Source: an uncultured Clostridia bacterium
Lineage (GTDB): Bacteria > Bacillota > Clostridia > Christensenellales > Aristaeellaceae
Assembly (NCBI GenBank): GCA_934621485.1
Contig: CAKTUS010000014.1
Coordinates: forward strand, 1 to 41,054
Length of the DNA stretch: 41,054 bases
Reading direction: 5' to 3'
Of the stretch, positions 31,344 to 39,474 are shown piece by piece; the stretch's first letter is position 1; the number at the start of each line of letters is the position of its first letter. Below the pieces are notes generated by a model. That model was not told the origin of the DNA, ran no database searches, and was given only the letters and a program-made list of their open reading frames with translations. Both the position numbers and the translations under genes were made by a program.

Positions 31344-32777
31344 ATGCGCAAGTTTGACACCAAGGTGCAGTACCTGAAATACAAGGTGCTGCGCGAGGTT
31401 GCCCGTTTGGCCTGGAACGATACCTTGCTGGAGCATGTGGTCGATATTCCCAAAACCATCGTGCCAGGCAAAGTGCCTACCATGCGCTGCTGTGTGTACA
31501 AGGAACGCGCCATTCTGGCCGAGCGTGTAAAAATCGCCATGGGCGGAAATAAGGAAAACCCCAATGTGATTGAGGTTATCGACATTGCCTGCGACGAGTG
31601 TCCCGTGGGCGGCTACGAGGTCACCAACGCCTGCCGCGGCTGCCTGGCGCACCGCTGCGAGGACGTATGCAAACGCGGCGCAATCAGCTTTGACAACGAT
31701 CACGTAGCCCATATTGACAAAAACAAGTGCGTAGAGTGCGGCGCTTGCGCCAAGGTATGCCCCTACACGGCCATTGTCAGCCGCAAGCGTCCCTGCCAAA
31801 GCGCCTGCAAGGTGAAAGCCATCGCCATGAACGAGGAAAAGGCCGCCACCATTGACAACAGCAAGTGCATCAGCTGCGGCGCTTGCGTGTACCAGTGCCC
31901 TTTTGGCGCCATTATGGAAAAGTCGTATCTTCTCAATGTGGTTGACCTACTGAAAAAGAGCGTTCAGAACGCAAATTTCCGCCTATACGCCGTGGTTGCG
32001 CCTTCCATTTCCAGCCAGTTTACCTATGCCAGGCTTGGCCAGGTCATCAGCGGGCTCAAGGAATTGGGTTTCCATACGGTAGTGGAGGCTGCGCTGGGCG
32101 CTGATTTGGTGGCTCAGGCCGAGTCGAAAGAATTGGCGGAAAAAGGCTTCCTGACCTCCTCCTGCTGCCCTGCCTTTGTTACCTATATCAAGCAAGCCTT
32201 CCCTCAGCTGCTTCCCTATGTATCTCATAACCTGTCGCCCATGGCGGCCATTGCCAAATACATTAAGGCCACCACGCCGGATGCAAAAGTGGTTTTCATC
32301 GGGCCCTGCACAGCCAAGAAGGCGGAAATGCAGCTGGACACGGTGAAGCCCTATATTGATGGCGTTCTTACTTTCGAGGAATTGCAAGCACTGTTTGACA
32401 GCCGCGATTTGGATATTACCGCCCTGCCGGAAGATGTGCTGGACAACGCTTCTTACTACGGCCGTATTTTTGCCCGCAGCGGTGGTTTAAGCGACGCCGT
32501 AGCCCAGGGCCTGAAGGAACAAAACCTTGATTTTGACCTGAAAGCCTGTTCGTGCGACGGCATTGAAGCCTGCCGCATGGCGTTGCTGAAAAAGAGCAAA
32601 AACGTACTGGACGCCAATTTCATTGAAGGCATGGCCTGCATCGGCGGCTGCATCGGCGGGGCAGGCTGTCTGACACACGGTGAGAAAAACAAGGCGGAAG
32701 TAGACAAATATGGCCGGGAAGCCTACGAAAAAACCATTTCCGACGCCATTGCGGTTTTGAAACATTCTCATCGATAA
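31344..32777 (+). CDS. Monomeric multi-cluster [FeFe]-hydrogenase (group B / HfsD-like)
   Basis: 477 residues from the ATG at 31344 (AAGGAAGG about ten bases upstream). The N-terminal third has many cysteines: CCVYK, CDECP, CRGC...CEDVC, then two ferredoxin motifs CVECGACAKVCP and CISCGACVYQCP. The H-cluster domain shows L1 TSSCCPAF, L2 IGPCTAKKAE and L3 EGMACIGGCIGG, with all four ligands. No small-subunit-like domain follows. Probably the catalytic, ferredoxin-linked H2-producing enzyme; in Thermoanaerobacterium the equivalent gene cluster carries the main H2-evolving activity. It begins 15 bp after the phosphatase and is the last gene of the cluster. Confidence 0.93.
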   Translation: MRKFDTKVQYLKYKVLREVARLAWNDTLLEHVVDIPKTIVPGKVPTMRCCVYKERAILAERVKIAMGGNKENPNVIEVIDIACDECPVGGYEVTNACRGCLAHRCEDVCKRGAISFDNDHVAHIDKNKCVECGACAKVCPYTAIVSRKRPCQSACKVKAIAMNEEKAATIDNSKCISCGACVYQCPFGAIMEKSYLLNVVDLLKKSVQNANFRLYAVVAPSISSQFTYARLGQVISGLKELGFHTVVEAALGADLVAQAESKELAEKGFLTSSCCPAFVTYIKQAFPQLLPYVSHNLSPMAAIAKYIKATTPDAKVVFIGPCTAKKAEMQLDTVKPYIDGVLTFEELQALFDSRDLDITALPEDVLDNASYYGRIFARSGGLSDAVAQGLKEQNLDFDLKACSCDGIEACRMALLKKSKNVLDANFIEGMACIGGCIGGAGCLTHGEKNKAEVDKYGREAYEKTISDAIAVLKHSHR

Positions 32778-33115
32778 GGCTTGAGACACAAGGCTTATGG
32801 GCGCTGTCTCGCAACCCGAATCCTCATCCTTGGCCTTCCTGTGCCAGTTCTTCTCCCATTGGACGGCTGCCGGTTGCCAACGGAAGTGATTTCCGGCGAA
32901 CGCCCGCTCCCTCACGCCGCACTTTCTCTGGCAGGAAGCACCGAAGGGACGGGTTGCCAGAGGCGCACGCCCGTAGGCAGGGCGCAAAACATGAGACGAC
33001 AACTTGAAGCGCCCCGGCCTTCTGGTCGGGGCGCACATTGGTTATCCGAGCAGTTTTCTCTATCGCCGCCTGCGTTTCCTTTTAGGGATAATATCCTAGG
33101 CTATTCTTTGAAGTA
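32778..33115. other. Gene-free interval between hydrogenase and rsgA
   Basis: About 340 bp between convergent genes with no supportable coding sequence. An 8-bp stem GCGCCCCG / CGGGGCGC (33009-33016, 33027-33034) has no T tract. A GAGACA/TGTCTC pair lies at 32783-32810. Either could weakly end the hydrogenase or rsgA messages; no canonical terminator was found. The rest looks like degenerate noncoding DNA. Confidence 0.45.
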
Positions 33116-34144
33116 TTATCGTTTGGAATTGTAACGGTTCTGCCGAGCAATTTGCTTAAACTTTTTTTCCTTTGCACTACGCTGCTCCGTTGCGCCCTGA
33201 TAAACCAGGCTCTCAGCCGTTAGCTTTTGCCAGGACTGCCAGCGCTCCTGAGAAAGCTGCCCGTTGGCCAAAGCGGCCCGCACCGCGCAGCCGGGCTCGT
33301 GCTGATGGGTACAGTTGCGAAAGCGGCACTGGTTTATCAGCGTTTGTACATCAGCAAAGGCCGTTTCCAGCCCCTCGCTGGCGTCCATCAGCCCCATTTC
33401 CCGCAAGCCGGGAGTATCGATGATCGCAGCGCCGTTCGGCAGCCAAAACAGCTCCCTCCGCGTGGTGGTATGGTGACCCCGGTCGTCGTTTCGCAGCCCG
33501 CCGGTGGCCTGCCTCTCTTCCCCCAGCAATCGGTTCATCAACGTGGACTTTCCTACGCCGGAGGAGCCGGTAAACGCCACGGTAACGCCCGGGCGAAGAT
33601 AGGGCAGGAGCCTTTGGCAGCCGTCTGCTGCCCGGGCGGAGGTAACAATGATGTCCGCACCCTGTGTAACGGCGGAAATGGTTTGAAGCGCCGCATCCAA
33701 GTCCTCACACAGGTCGCTCTTAGTCAGCACAACCACCGGCGCAGCGCCGCCCTCCCAGCAAACCGTTAAGTATCGTTCCAGCCTTCGCGGGTTCAGGTCG
33801 TTATTCAGCGACATGCACACAAATACCGTGTCCACATTGGCTGCAATCATCTGGGCGACGTGGCTGCTGCCGGCCGTCTTTCGCATGAGCACACTTTTTC
33901 GCTCCAGCACAGCTTGAATCATCCCACGGCCCTGTCCAGGATCCGCCATCACGTAGTCGCCTACGGCCGGATAATCGCTGGGTTGCCGGGCCTGATACTG
34001 AAGCTTTCCTGCAACAACAGCCTCCCGTTCGCCAGCCTCTCCGGCAATGCGGTAAAGACCTTTCTCCTGGGAAATCACCCGGTATAAGGTTAAGCCTAGA
34101 TATTGGGCGGCCCGGCGCTCAATATCGTTGTTTTTTTCGTTCAT
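33116..34144 (-). CDS. rsgA: Ribosome small-subunit-dependent GTPase RsgA (YjeQ/EngC)
   Basis: Late 30S maturation GTPase. 342 residues: N-terminal OB fold; a circularly permuted GTPase domain in the order TKSD (G4), SARA (G5), GSSGVGKST (G1) and DTPGLREMG (G3); and a C-terminal zinc domain (CRFRNCTHQHEPGC). The catalytic-loop region DDRGHHTTTRREL is present. Its start overlaps the TetR stop by four bases, so it is the second gene of a TetR-controlled operon, an unusual position for a ribosome assembly factor. Confidence 0.95.
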   Translation of the reverse strand: MNEKNNDIERRAAQYLGLTLYRVISQEKGLYRIAGEAGEREAVVAGKLQYQARQPSDYPAVGDYVMADPGQGRGMIQAVLERKSVLMRKTAGSSHVAQMIAANVDTVFVCMSLNNDLNPRRLERYLTVCWEGGAAPVVVLTKSDLCEDLDAALQTISAVTQGADIIVTSARAADGCQRLLPYLRPGVTVAFTGSSGVGKSTLMNRLLGEERQATGGLRNDDRGHHTTTRRELFWLPNGAAIIDTPGLREMGLMDASEGLETAFADVQTLINQCRFRNCTHQHEPGCAVRAALANGQLSQERWQSWQKLTAESLVYQGATEQRSAKEKKFKQIARQNRYNSKR

Positions 34145-34740
34145 TTTCCTATCTCCTCTGTCAGTATCGCTTCCATAGCGGTAAAGTGCTGTTCCATCAA
34201 GGAGGAGGTTTGCGGATTCTTCTGGTCATGCAGGGCGTAAAGCAACAGCATTGGTGCATAAAAGCGCAGCGCCAGCTGCTGCGCCTGTTTGCAGCCTAAG
34301 CTGCAAAGCAGATCCGTTGTATATCCTAGGGGTCCGTCTGAAAAATACCGATGATACAGCTTCTTCATTTCTTCGTTTCGGTATTGTTCCAGCGTGAGCA
34401 TTTTCCGAAACAGCTCCGCAACGGGATCTTGAGTCCAGTATGCAAACTGCGCCCGGCTAAAGGCCATCAGCTGCTGCAGGGTTATTTGCCGGTACGCCTG
34501 CGGCATGGTTTCCCGCGTTCCCTCCGGCAAGGAAAAAGCCCGAGCCTGCCCGGCGTCTTTTTCCTCCATCCGTTCCAGAATACTGGTCAGAATATCCTGC
34601 TTGTTTTGATAATGCCGGTACAGCGCGCCCTTGGTCATTCCCAGCATGCCTGCAATGCTGCTTACAGACGTTGCCTCGTATCCATCCGATGCAAACAGCT
34701 TCAGCGCCGCATACAGAATCCGCTCCTTGGTGTTTTCCAT
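34141..34740 (-). CDS. TetR/AcrR-family transcriptional regulator
   Basis: 199 residues. The N-terminal helix-turn-helix is standard: KERILYAALKLFASDGYEAT followed by SVSSIAGMLGMTKGALYRHY. The C-terminal ligand-binding domain is specific to this protein, so the inducer is unknown. The start at ATG 34740 has GGGGGAG five bases upstream; a TTG one codon earlier is less likely. Its promoter carries an exact 8-2-8 inverted repeat between -35 and -10, the arrangement of an autorepressed TetR gene. The same operator adjoins the divergent promoter of the membrane Fe-S gene. Confidence 0.93.
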   Translation of the reverse strand: MENTKERILYAALKLFASDGYEATSVSSIAGMLGMTKGALYRHYQNKQDILTSILERMEEKDAGQARAFSLPEGTRETMPQAYRQITLQQLMAFSRAQFAYWTQDPVAELFRKMLTLEQYRNEEMKKLYHRYFSDGPLGYTTDLLCSLGCKQAQQLALRFYAPMLLLYALHDQKNPQTSSLMEQHFTAMEAILTEEIGK

Positions 34741-34766
34741 CAATGCTCCCCCCTTTCGGTTGTTTC

Positions 34767-34795
34767 AGTATAGTAAACGTTCGTTTACTTGTCAA
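34767..34795 (-). promoter_or_regulatory. Promoter of the tetR-rsgA operon
   Basis: Minus strand: perfect TTGACA (34795-34790), 17-bp spacer, TATACT (34772-34767). The spacer is almost entirely filled by the operator palindrome. Confidence 0.85.
34772..34789. promoter_or_regulatory. TetR operator
   Basis: AGTAAACG (34772-34779), TT, CGTTTACT (34782-34789): a perfect 18-bp inverted repeat. It lies in the spacer of the tetR promoter and touches the first base of the divergent -35 box, so one bound dimer could block both. Confidence 0.85.
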
Positions 34796-34817
34796 CCATT
34801 TTTTTCTATGTTATACT
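34789..34817 (+). promoter_or_regulatory. Promoter of the membrane Fe-S protein gene
   Basis: TTGTCA (34789-34794), 17-bp spacer, TATACT (34812-34817). The leader to the start codon is ~205 bases and contains a hairpin GTGTATGGC / GCCATGCAC (34902-34910, 34920-34928). Confidence 0.7.
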
Positions 34818-35030
34818 GATTTCATTCATTCTGGCCTGTTGAACACCTTAGACGGTATCGGAGGGTCACTCCTCTCCGATTCTTGCTGTGAAACCGGCGG
34901 CGTGTATGGCGCTTCGGCAGCCATGCACGGCAAAGCTTCCCTTCGCACTTTGCCCATGGCGAGCCGGTAGACAAAGCTGCTTTTCTGCCGGCCTGTAATG
35001 ATTCCATCACTTCTTTCAGGAGGAAGCTCC

Positions 35031-35855
35031 ATGAAAAAATACCTGCCCGCCATTGTTCTGTTTGGCCTTTTTGAAGCCATTGCCATCACGCTTTGGCTTA
35101 GCAAAAACAATTTGTTTTATCTGCTCAATTTCACTTATATCGGCCTTTCCCTAGCCATTGGACTGGCGTTGTTTGCCAATCGCCACCGGCACGCCCGGCG
35201 CGTTACGCAGTTTCTGGTGGGAACGTATATGCTGGTCTATCTGGGCTTGCTTTCCAACGAAAACATGCAGATCGAGGGGTTTTGGTACTATCTGTTCCTT
35301 GGGGTTTTTGAAGCCGCCACCATTCACTATGCCGTGGCCAAAATCTTTGGGCCGCTGATTTTTGGCCGTGGCTGGTGCGGCTACTGTTGCTGGACTGCCA
35401 TGGTGCTGGACCTGCTGCCCTTTCGCCAGCCCAGCCAGCCTCGAAAAAAGCTGGGGTTCATCCGCTACATCACTTTTGCCGCTTCGTTCCTGTTTGTCAT
35501 TGCCCTGTTTGCGTTTCCCATCGCCCATCGGGAAAGCGTCATGTGGGTCAGCTTTTTGGTTGGCAACCTGCTGTATTATGCCGTTGGTATCGCGCTTGCC
35601 TTTGCGTTCCGGGACAATCGTGCTTTTTGCAAGTACATTTGTCCGGTTACGGTCTTTCTCAAACCCATGAGCTATTTTTCCCTGTTTCGCGTCAAGCCGG
35701 ACCCTGTGCTCTGCGTTTCCTGTGGGAAGTGCAATCGGATATGCCCCATGAATGTGGAAGTCAGCAATCCGGCCCGTAACCGCAAAAACGCTACGGAGTG
35801 CATCCTGTGTATGGAATGTATTGAGCAGTGTCCTAAGCATGCGCTCAAATGCTAA
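35031..35855 (+). CDS. Polytopic membrane protein with two C-terminal [4Fe-4S] clusters (NapH/YccM-like)
   Basis: 274 residues with about six hydrophobic segments. The short motif WCGYCCW (~120) is typical of NapH/NosR/RdxA-type membrane ferredoxins. The C-terminus carries CVSCGKCNRICP and CILCMECIEQCP, two [4Fe-4S] sites on the cytoplasmic side. AGGAGG lies eight bases before the ATG at 35031. Such proteins pass electrons across or along the membrane; the partner here is unknown and no periplasmic reductase is encoded nearby. Divergent from, and probably repressed by, the TetR protein. A terminator-like hairpin follows. Confidence 0.85.
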   Translation: MKKYLPAIVLFGLFEAIAITLWLSKNNLFYLLNFTYIGLSLAIGLALFANRHRHARRVTQFLVGTYMLVYLGLLSNENMQIEGFWYYLFLGVFEAATIHYAVAKIFGPLIFGRGWCGYCCWTAMVLDLLPFRQPSQPRKKLGFIRYITFAASFLFVIALFAFPIAHRESVMWVSFLVGNLLYYAVGIALAFAFRDNRAFCKYICPVTVFLKPMSYFSLFRVKPDPVLCVSCGKCNRICPMNVEVSNPARNRKNATECILCMECIEQCPKHALKC

Positions 35856-35866
35856 GCCCTCCCGAA

Positions 35867-35888
35867 TGAAAAACCAGATGGTTTTTCA
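35867..35888 (+). terminator. Terminator after the membrane Fe-S gene
   Basis: TGAAAAACC / GGTTTTTCA stem with an AGAT loop. The T run lies in the 3' arm of the stem, 12 bp after the stop codon. An adjacent palindrome GGAGCGCTCC follows at 35889-35898. Confidence 0.6.
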
Positions 35889-36064
35889 GGAGCGCTCCTG
35901 TCACAAAAGCCCCGGTTCAGCCTGAGCCGAAAGCACGGCGGCACACGAAAAGCCATGGCATCCGGCGCCGAAAAGCCCCAGTGCTTCCATATAAAGCGCC
36001 GTTTATGATCGCCTGTTTATATAGCCTAGGCTTATACTCTCTATCGCTTTAACCATTCCTTTTC

Positions 36065-36094
36065 TTGCATATTTCAGGGCTGGCATGGTATAAT
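36065..36094 (+). promoter_or_regulatory. Promoter of tex
   Basis: TTGCAT (36065-36070), 18-bp spacer, perfect TATAAT (36089-36094), ~35 bases before the ATG. Confidence 0.75.
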
Positions 36095-36130
36095 AGACAA
36101 GCTTTTGAAAATACGGAAAGGATGCTTTGA

Positions 36131-38284
36131 ATGGATATTTGCGCCATTTTATGCCAGGAGTTTCACCTGCGCCAAACCCAGTGCGAAAACGTGTTACGCC
36201 TCATTGACGAAGGCAACACCATCCCCTTTATCGCCCGGTACCGCAAGGAGCAAACCGGATCGCTGGACGATCAGTTGCTGCGGGAAATCTATGAACGTTT
36301 GCAATACCTGCGCGGTTTGGATAAGCGTCGGAATGAAATTGCCTCTGCCTTGACGGAGCAGGGAAACCTGACGGAGGAGCTTAGCGCCAAGCTGGCTGCC
36401 GCCGCAACCATGACCGAATTGGAAGATCTGTATCGTCCTTTCAGGCCCAAGCGCCGCACCCGCGCCATCATTGCCAAAGAAAAAGGGCTTGAGCCGCTGG
36501 CCCTGCTTTTGCTGATGCAAAACCAGACTCGCGGAACCGTAGAGGCGCTTGCACAGCCCTTTATAAACCCCGAAAAAGATGTGTCTACGGCAGAGGAAGC
36601 GCTTCAGGGCGCACGAGACATTCTCAGCGAGCAGATGAGCGATGACGCGGACGCCCGTAAGGCGCTGCGTTCCCTGGTGATGCGCACAGGTGTTTTGGAA
36701 AGCAAGCAGGCCAAGGAGGAGGATAGCGTATACAGCATGTATTACGCCTTTTCTCAGGAGGTGCGCAACCTTCCGGCTCACCGGGTGCTGGCGGTGAATC
36801 GGGGCGAACGGGAAGAGTTTTTGAAAATAACCGTCCGCATGGACGACGCCGCCTGCCTGGGCGTGCTGGAAAAAGCCTTTGTGCGCGAGGGAAGCATTAC
36901 CACGCCCCAGGTGCGTCTGACCGCTCAGGATGCCTGGGAACGCCTGTTAAAGCCCAGCATTGAACGGGAAATTCGCAACGACCTGACCGACCGGGCCAAT
37001 ACCAGCGCCATTCAGGTGTTTGGAAAAAATCTGCACCAGCTGTTGATGGCCCCGCCTGTAAAAGGCCGCGTCACCCTAGGCGTAGACCCGGGGTTCCGCA
37101 CCGGCTGTAAGCTGGCGGTAGTGGATGAAAACGGCAAGGTGCTGGCGACCGGCGTGGGGCACTTCACCCTGCCGGGCCAGGAGGCCGCCAAGGCTCGAGC
37201 CCGCAAAGAAATGCTGGACATGTGTCGCAAATATGGCGTAACCGCCATTGCCATTGGAAACGGCACCGCATCCCGAGAGGCGGAACAGTTTGTGGCTTCT
37301 TTGCTGCCCGAGCTGCCGGGAGCCGCCTATATGATTGTCAGCGAGGCCGGCGCCTCCGTCTATTCCGCCAGCAAGCTGGCCGCCGAGGAATTTCCCCAGT
37401 TTGACGTTTCCCTGCGCAGCGCGGTAAGCATTGCCCGCCGTATGCAGGACCCTTTGGCCGAACTGGTGAAGATTGACCCGAAGGCCATCGGCGTAGGCCA
37501 GTACCAGCATGACCTGAAGCAAAGCCAGCTGGAGGAAACGCTGGACGGCGTGGTAGAGGGCTGCGTCAACAGCGTCGGCGTGGAGGTGAGTACCGCATCT
37601 CCCTCGTTGCTCAGTCATGTTGCGGGCATCGGTCCCGCGCTGGCCAAGAATATTGTAGCCTACCGCGAGGGAAACGGAATCCAAAGCCGTGCGCAGCTGA
37701 AAAAGGTGCCCAAGCTGGGGCCGAAGGCCTTTGAACAATGCGCCGGTTTTCTAAGGGTGCGGGACAGCAAAAACGCGCTGGACGCTACGGCCGTTCACCC
37801 GGAAAGCTATGAAGCCGCCAAAGCTCTGTTGAAAACCCTAGGCTATCAATTGAGCGATATCAAGGAGCGAAAGCTGACGGATTTACAAAAGCGGGTAGAC
37901 GAACGGGGACTTGCCGCGCTGGCCAAAGAGCTGGACGTTGGCGAGCCCACGCTGAAGGATATTGTTCGTGAACTGCAAAAGCCCGGGCGTGATCCTCGAG
38001 ACGATTTGCCCAAGCCGGTTTTGCGCACCGATGTGCTGGATATCAAAGATCTGGCTCCGGGAATGGAGCTAAGCGGCACTGTGCGCAACGTTATCGATTT
38101 TGGCGCTTTCGTGGATATTGGCGTTCATCAGGATGGTCTGGTGCATATCAGCCGAATGAGCACCCGCTTTATTAAGCATCCCTCCGAGGTGGTTAAGGTG
38201 GGCGATGTGGTGAAGGTTTGGGTGGTGGACGTGGATGTGAAAAAACAGCGCATCGCCCTGACCATGCTGCCGCCCAAGGCATAA
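36131..38284 (+). CDS. tex: RNA-binding transcription accessory protein Tex
   Basis: 717 residues, usual length. The N-terminal helical region includes GNTIPFIARYRKEQTGSLDD and the LEDLYRPFRPKRRTR block. A YqgF/RNase H-like domain follows (~315-430, GVDPGFRTGCKLAVVDENG), then helix-hairpin-helix repeats (GIGPALAKNIVAYREGNG, KVPKLGPKAFEQCAGFLR), and a C-terminal S1 RNA-binding domain (~640-715, GTVRNVIDFGAFVDIGVHQ, DGLVHISRMS). The protein is associated with transcription and ribosome-related RNA processes; its exact biochemical role is not settled. Monocistronic; no terminator hairpin is obvious before the next promoter at 38318. Confidence 0.96.
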   Translation: MDICAILCQEFHLRQTQCENVLRLIDEGNTIPFIARYRKEQTGSLDDQLLREIYERLQYLRGLDKRRNEIASALTEQGNLTEELSAKLAAAATMTELEDLYRPFRPKRRTRAIIAKEKGLEPLALLLLMQNQTRGTVEALAQPFINPEKDVSTAEEALQGARDILSEQMSDDADARKALRSLVMRTGVLESKQAKEEDSVYSMYYAFSQEVRNLPAHRVLAVNRGEREEFLKITVRMDDAACLGVLEKAFVREGSITTPQVRLTAQDAWERLLKPSIEREIRNDLTDRANTSAIQVFGKNLHQLLMAPPVKGRVTLGVDPGFRTGCKLAVVDENGKVLATGVGHFTLPGQEAAKARARKEMLDMCRKYGVTAIAIGNGTASREAEQFVASLLPELPGAAYMIVSEAGASVYSASKLAAEEFPQFDVSLRSAVSIARRMQDPLAELVKIDPKAIGVGQYQHDLKQSQLEETLDGVVEGCVNSVGVEVSTASPSLLSHVAGIGPALAKNIVAYREGNGIQSRAQLKKVPKLGPKAFEQCAGFLRVRDSKNALDATAVHPESYEAAKALLKTLGYQLSDIKERKLTDLQKRVDERGLAALAKELDVGEPTLKDIVRELQKPGRDPRDDLPKPVLRTDVLDIKDLAPGMELSGTVRNVIDFGAFVDIGVHQDGLVHISRMSTRFIKHPSEVVKVGDVVKVWVVDVDVKKQRIALTMLPPKA

Positions 38285-38317
38285 ATTGCATTTTCCCTGT
38301 TTTCCCTCATTTTTCTC

Positions 38318-38345
38318 TTGACAGCAGGCAAAAGCGCTGTACAAT
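38318..38345 (+). promoter_or_regulatory. Promoter of the lysine-riboswitch transporter operon
   Basis: Perfect TTGACA (38318-38323), 16-bp spacer, TACAAT (38340-38345), placing the start just before the riboswitch. Confidence 0.8.
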
Positions 38346-38379
38346 GAGAAAGAATTCACGCGCGGCAGTGCGCGGGAAT

Positions 38380-38546
38380 GAATAGAGGCGCGGCTGACAT
38401 GAGTTGCCTGCGGGAGTCCTTCATCGGGCGTTGAGCGCAGGTTAAAGGGAAAGCCGCCGAAACAAGTGGCCGGATGAAGGGTCATGCGTTGGGCGTCGGA
38501 AGAATATTCCGCCGACTGTCACAGCCTTGGCTGTGGAGCGCTATTC
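38380..38546 (+). promoter_or_regulatory. Lysine riboswitch (L-box) aptamer
   Basis: P1 forms from GAATAG (38380-38385) and CTATTC (38541-38546). Conserved L-box blocks appear in order: AGAGGCGC at the 5' core, TGAGTTGCCTG in the first helix arm, AAAGGGAAAGCCGCCGAAAC in the middle, and GACTGTCACAG followed by TGTGGAGCGCTATTC at the 3' core. The arrangement matches the known lysC leader of Bacillus. It lies just upstream of an amino acid ABC transporter. Confidence 0.9.
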
Positions 38547-38580
38547 GATGGTTTTTATCTTTGACGTACGCACAGATAGA

Positions 38581-38612
38581 AGCAGCGATAGCGCAAGCAT
38601 CGCTGCTTTTTG
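38581..38612 (+). terminator. Riboswitch expression-platform terminator
   Basis: AGCAGCGAT (38581-38589) / ATCGCTGCT (38599-38607), nine-base loop, then five T. The 5' arm and loop segment ATAGCGC (38588-38594) can instead pair with GCGCTAT (38538-38544) in the 3' strand of P1, giving an antiterminator when lysine is absent. Confidence 0.85.
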
Positions 38613-38642
38613 TATGTATGAACGAAAGGAAGGAAACAAACA

Positions 38643-39449
38643 ATGAAGCGGACTATGGTTGCGTTACTGATGACCCTGATCGTGCTGTTTACCGCCTCGG
38701 CCGTAGCGGAGGGAACGTTTCGCGTAGGCATGGAGTGCAATTATGCCCCCTATAACTGGACCCAGGCCGACCCCAGCGAATACGCCGTTGCCATCGAGGG
38801 AGGCGGCGGATATGCCGACGGCTATGATGTGCAAATTGCCAGGCGCATTGCCGGCGGCCTGGGCAAGGAACTGGTCATTGTCAAGACTGAATGGGACGGC
38901 CTGCCCATGGGCGTTATGACCGGCGCTTTCGACGCCATCATCGCCGGCATGAGCCCCACGGCCGAGCGCAAGGCCACGCTGGACTTTACCGACGCTTATT
39001 ACAACAGCCAGCTGGTAGTTGTGGTCAAGAAGGACGGCCCTTACGCAAACGCCGCCACGCTCAGCGATTTGAGCGGAGCCACCATTACGGGGCAGCTGAA
39101 TACCTTCCACTATACTGTGATTGATCAGATTCCCGGCGTAAACGTGGCCATGGCGATGGAAACCTTCCCGGCAATGGTGGTAGCCCTGCGCAGCGGCGCT
39201 GTGGACGGCTACATTGCCGAGGAGCCTGGCGCAGTGGCCGACACCGCCGCCAACCCCGACTTAACCTATGTAAAGTTTGCGGATGGGCAAGGCTTTACCG
39301 CCTCTCCGGAAGACACCTCCATTGCCGTCGGCCTGGCCAAGGGCAGTCCGCTGATGGACGCCATAAACGAAATCCTGGCTGGAATCAGCGAAGAAGATCG
39401 TTTGCAAATCATGCTGGACGCTACTGATCGTCAACCCTTGAACCAGTAA
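38643..39449 (+). CDS. Amino acid ABC transporter substrate-binding protein (predicted lysine)
   Basis: 268 residues of the family 3 solute-binding proteins. The signal peptide covers ~1-22 (MKRTMVALLMTLIVLFTASA, VAEG). The two-lobe pattern is clear: FRVGMECNYAPYNW, DGYDVQIARRIA, EWDGLPMGVMTGAFDAIIAG, SPTAERK and the second-lobe VVALRSGAVDGYIAEEPG. There is no lipobox cysteine after the signal sequence, unusual for a monoderm binding protein, which is normally a lipoprotein. AAGGAAGG precedes the ATG by about ten bases. The lysine riboswitch upstream predicts lysine or another basic residue as cargo. Confidence 0.92.
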   Translation: MKRTMVALLMTLIVLFTASAVAEGTFRVGMECNYAPYNWTQADPSEYAVAIEGGGGYADGYDVQIARRIAGGLGKELVIVKTEWDGLPMGVMTGAFDAIIAGMSPTAERKATLDFTDAYYNSQLVVVVKKDGPYANAATLSDLSGATITGQLNTFHYTVIDQIPGVNVAMAMETFPAMVVALRSGAVDGYIAEEPGAVADTAANPDLTYVKFADGQGFTASPEDTSIAVGLAKGSPLMDAINEILAGISEEDRLQIMLDATDRQPLNQ

Positions 39450-39474
39450 GGAACCGCCTGAAGGAGTTGCGCTT

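Noticed and set aside
32487..33038. 183-codon minus-strand frame after the second hydrogenase
   Set aside because: Half of it is antisense to the conserved hydrogenase C-terminus and the rest has no domain; no ribosome binding site.
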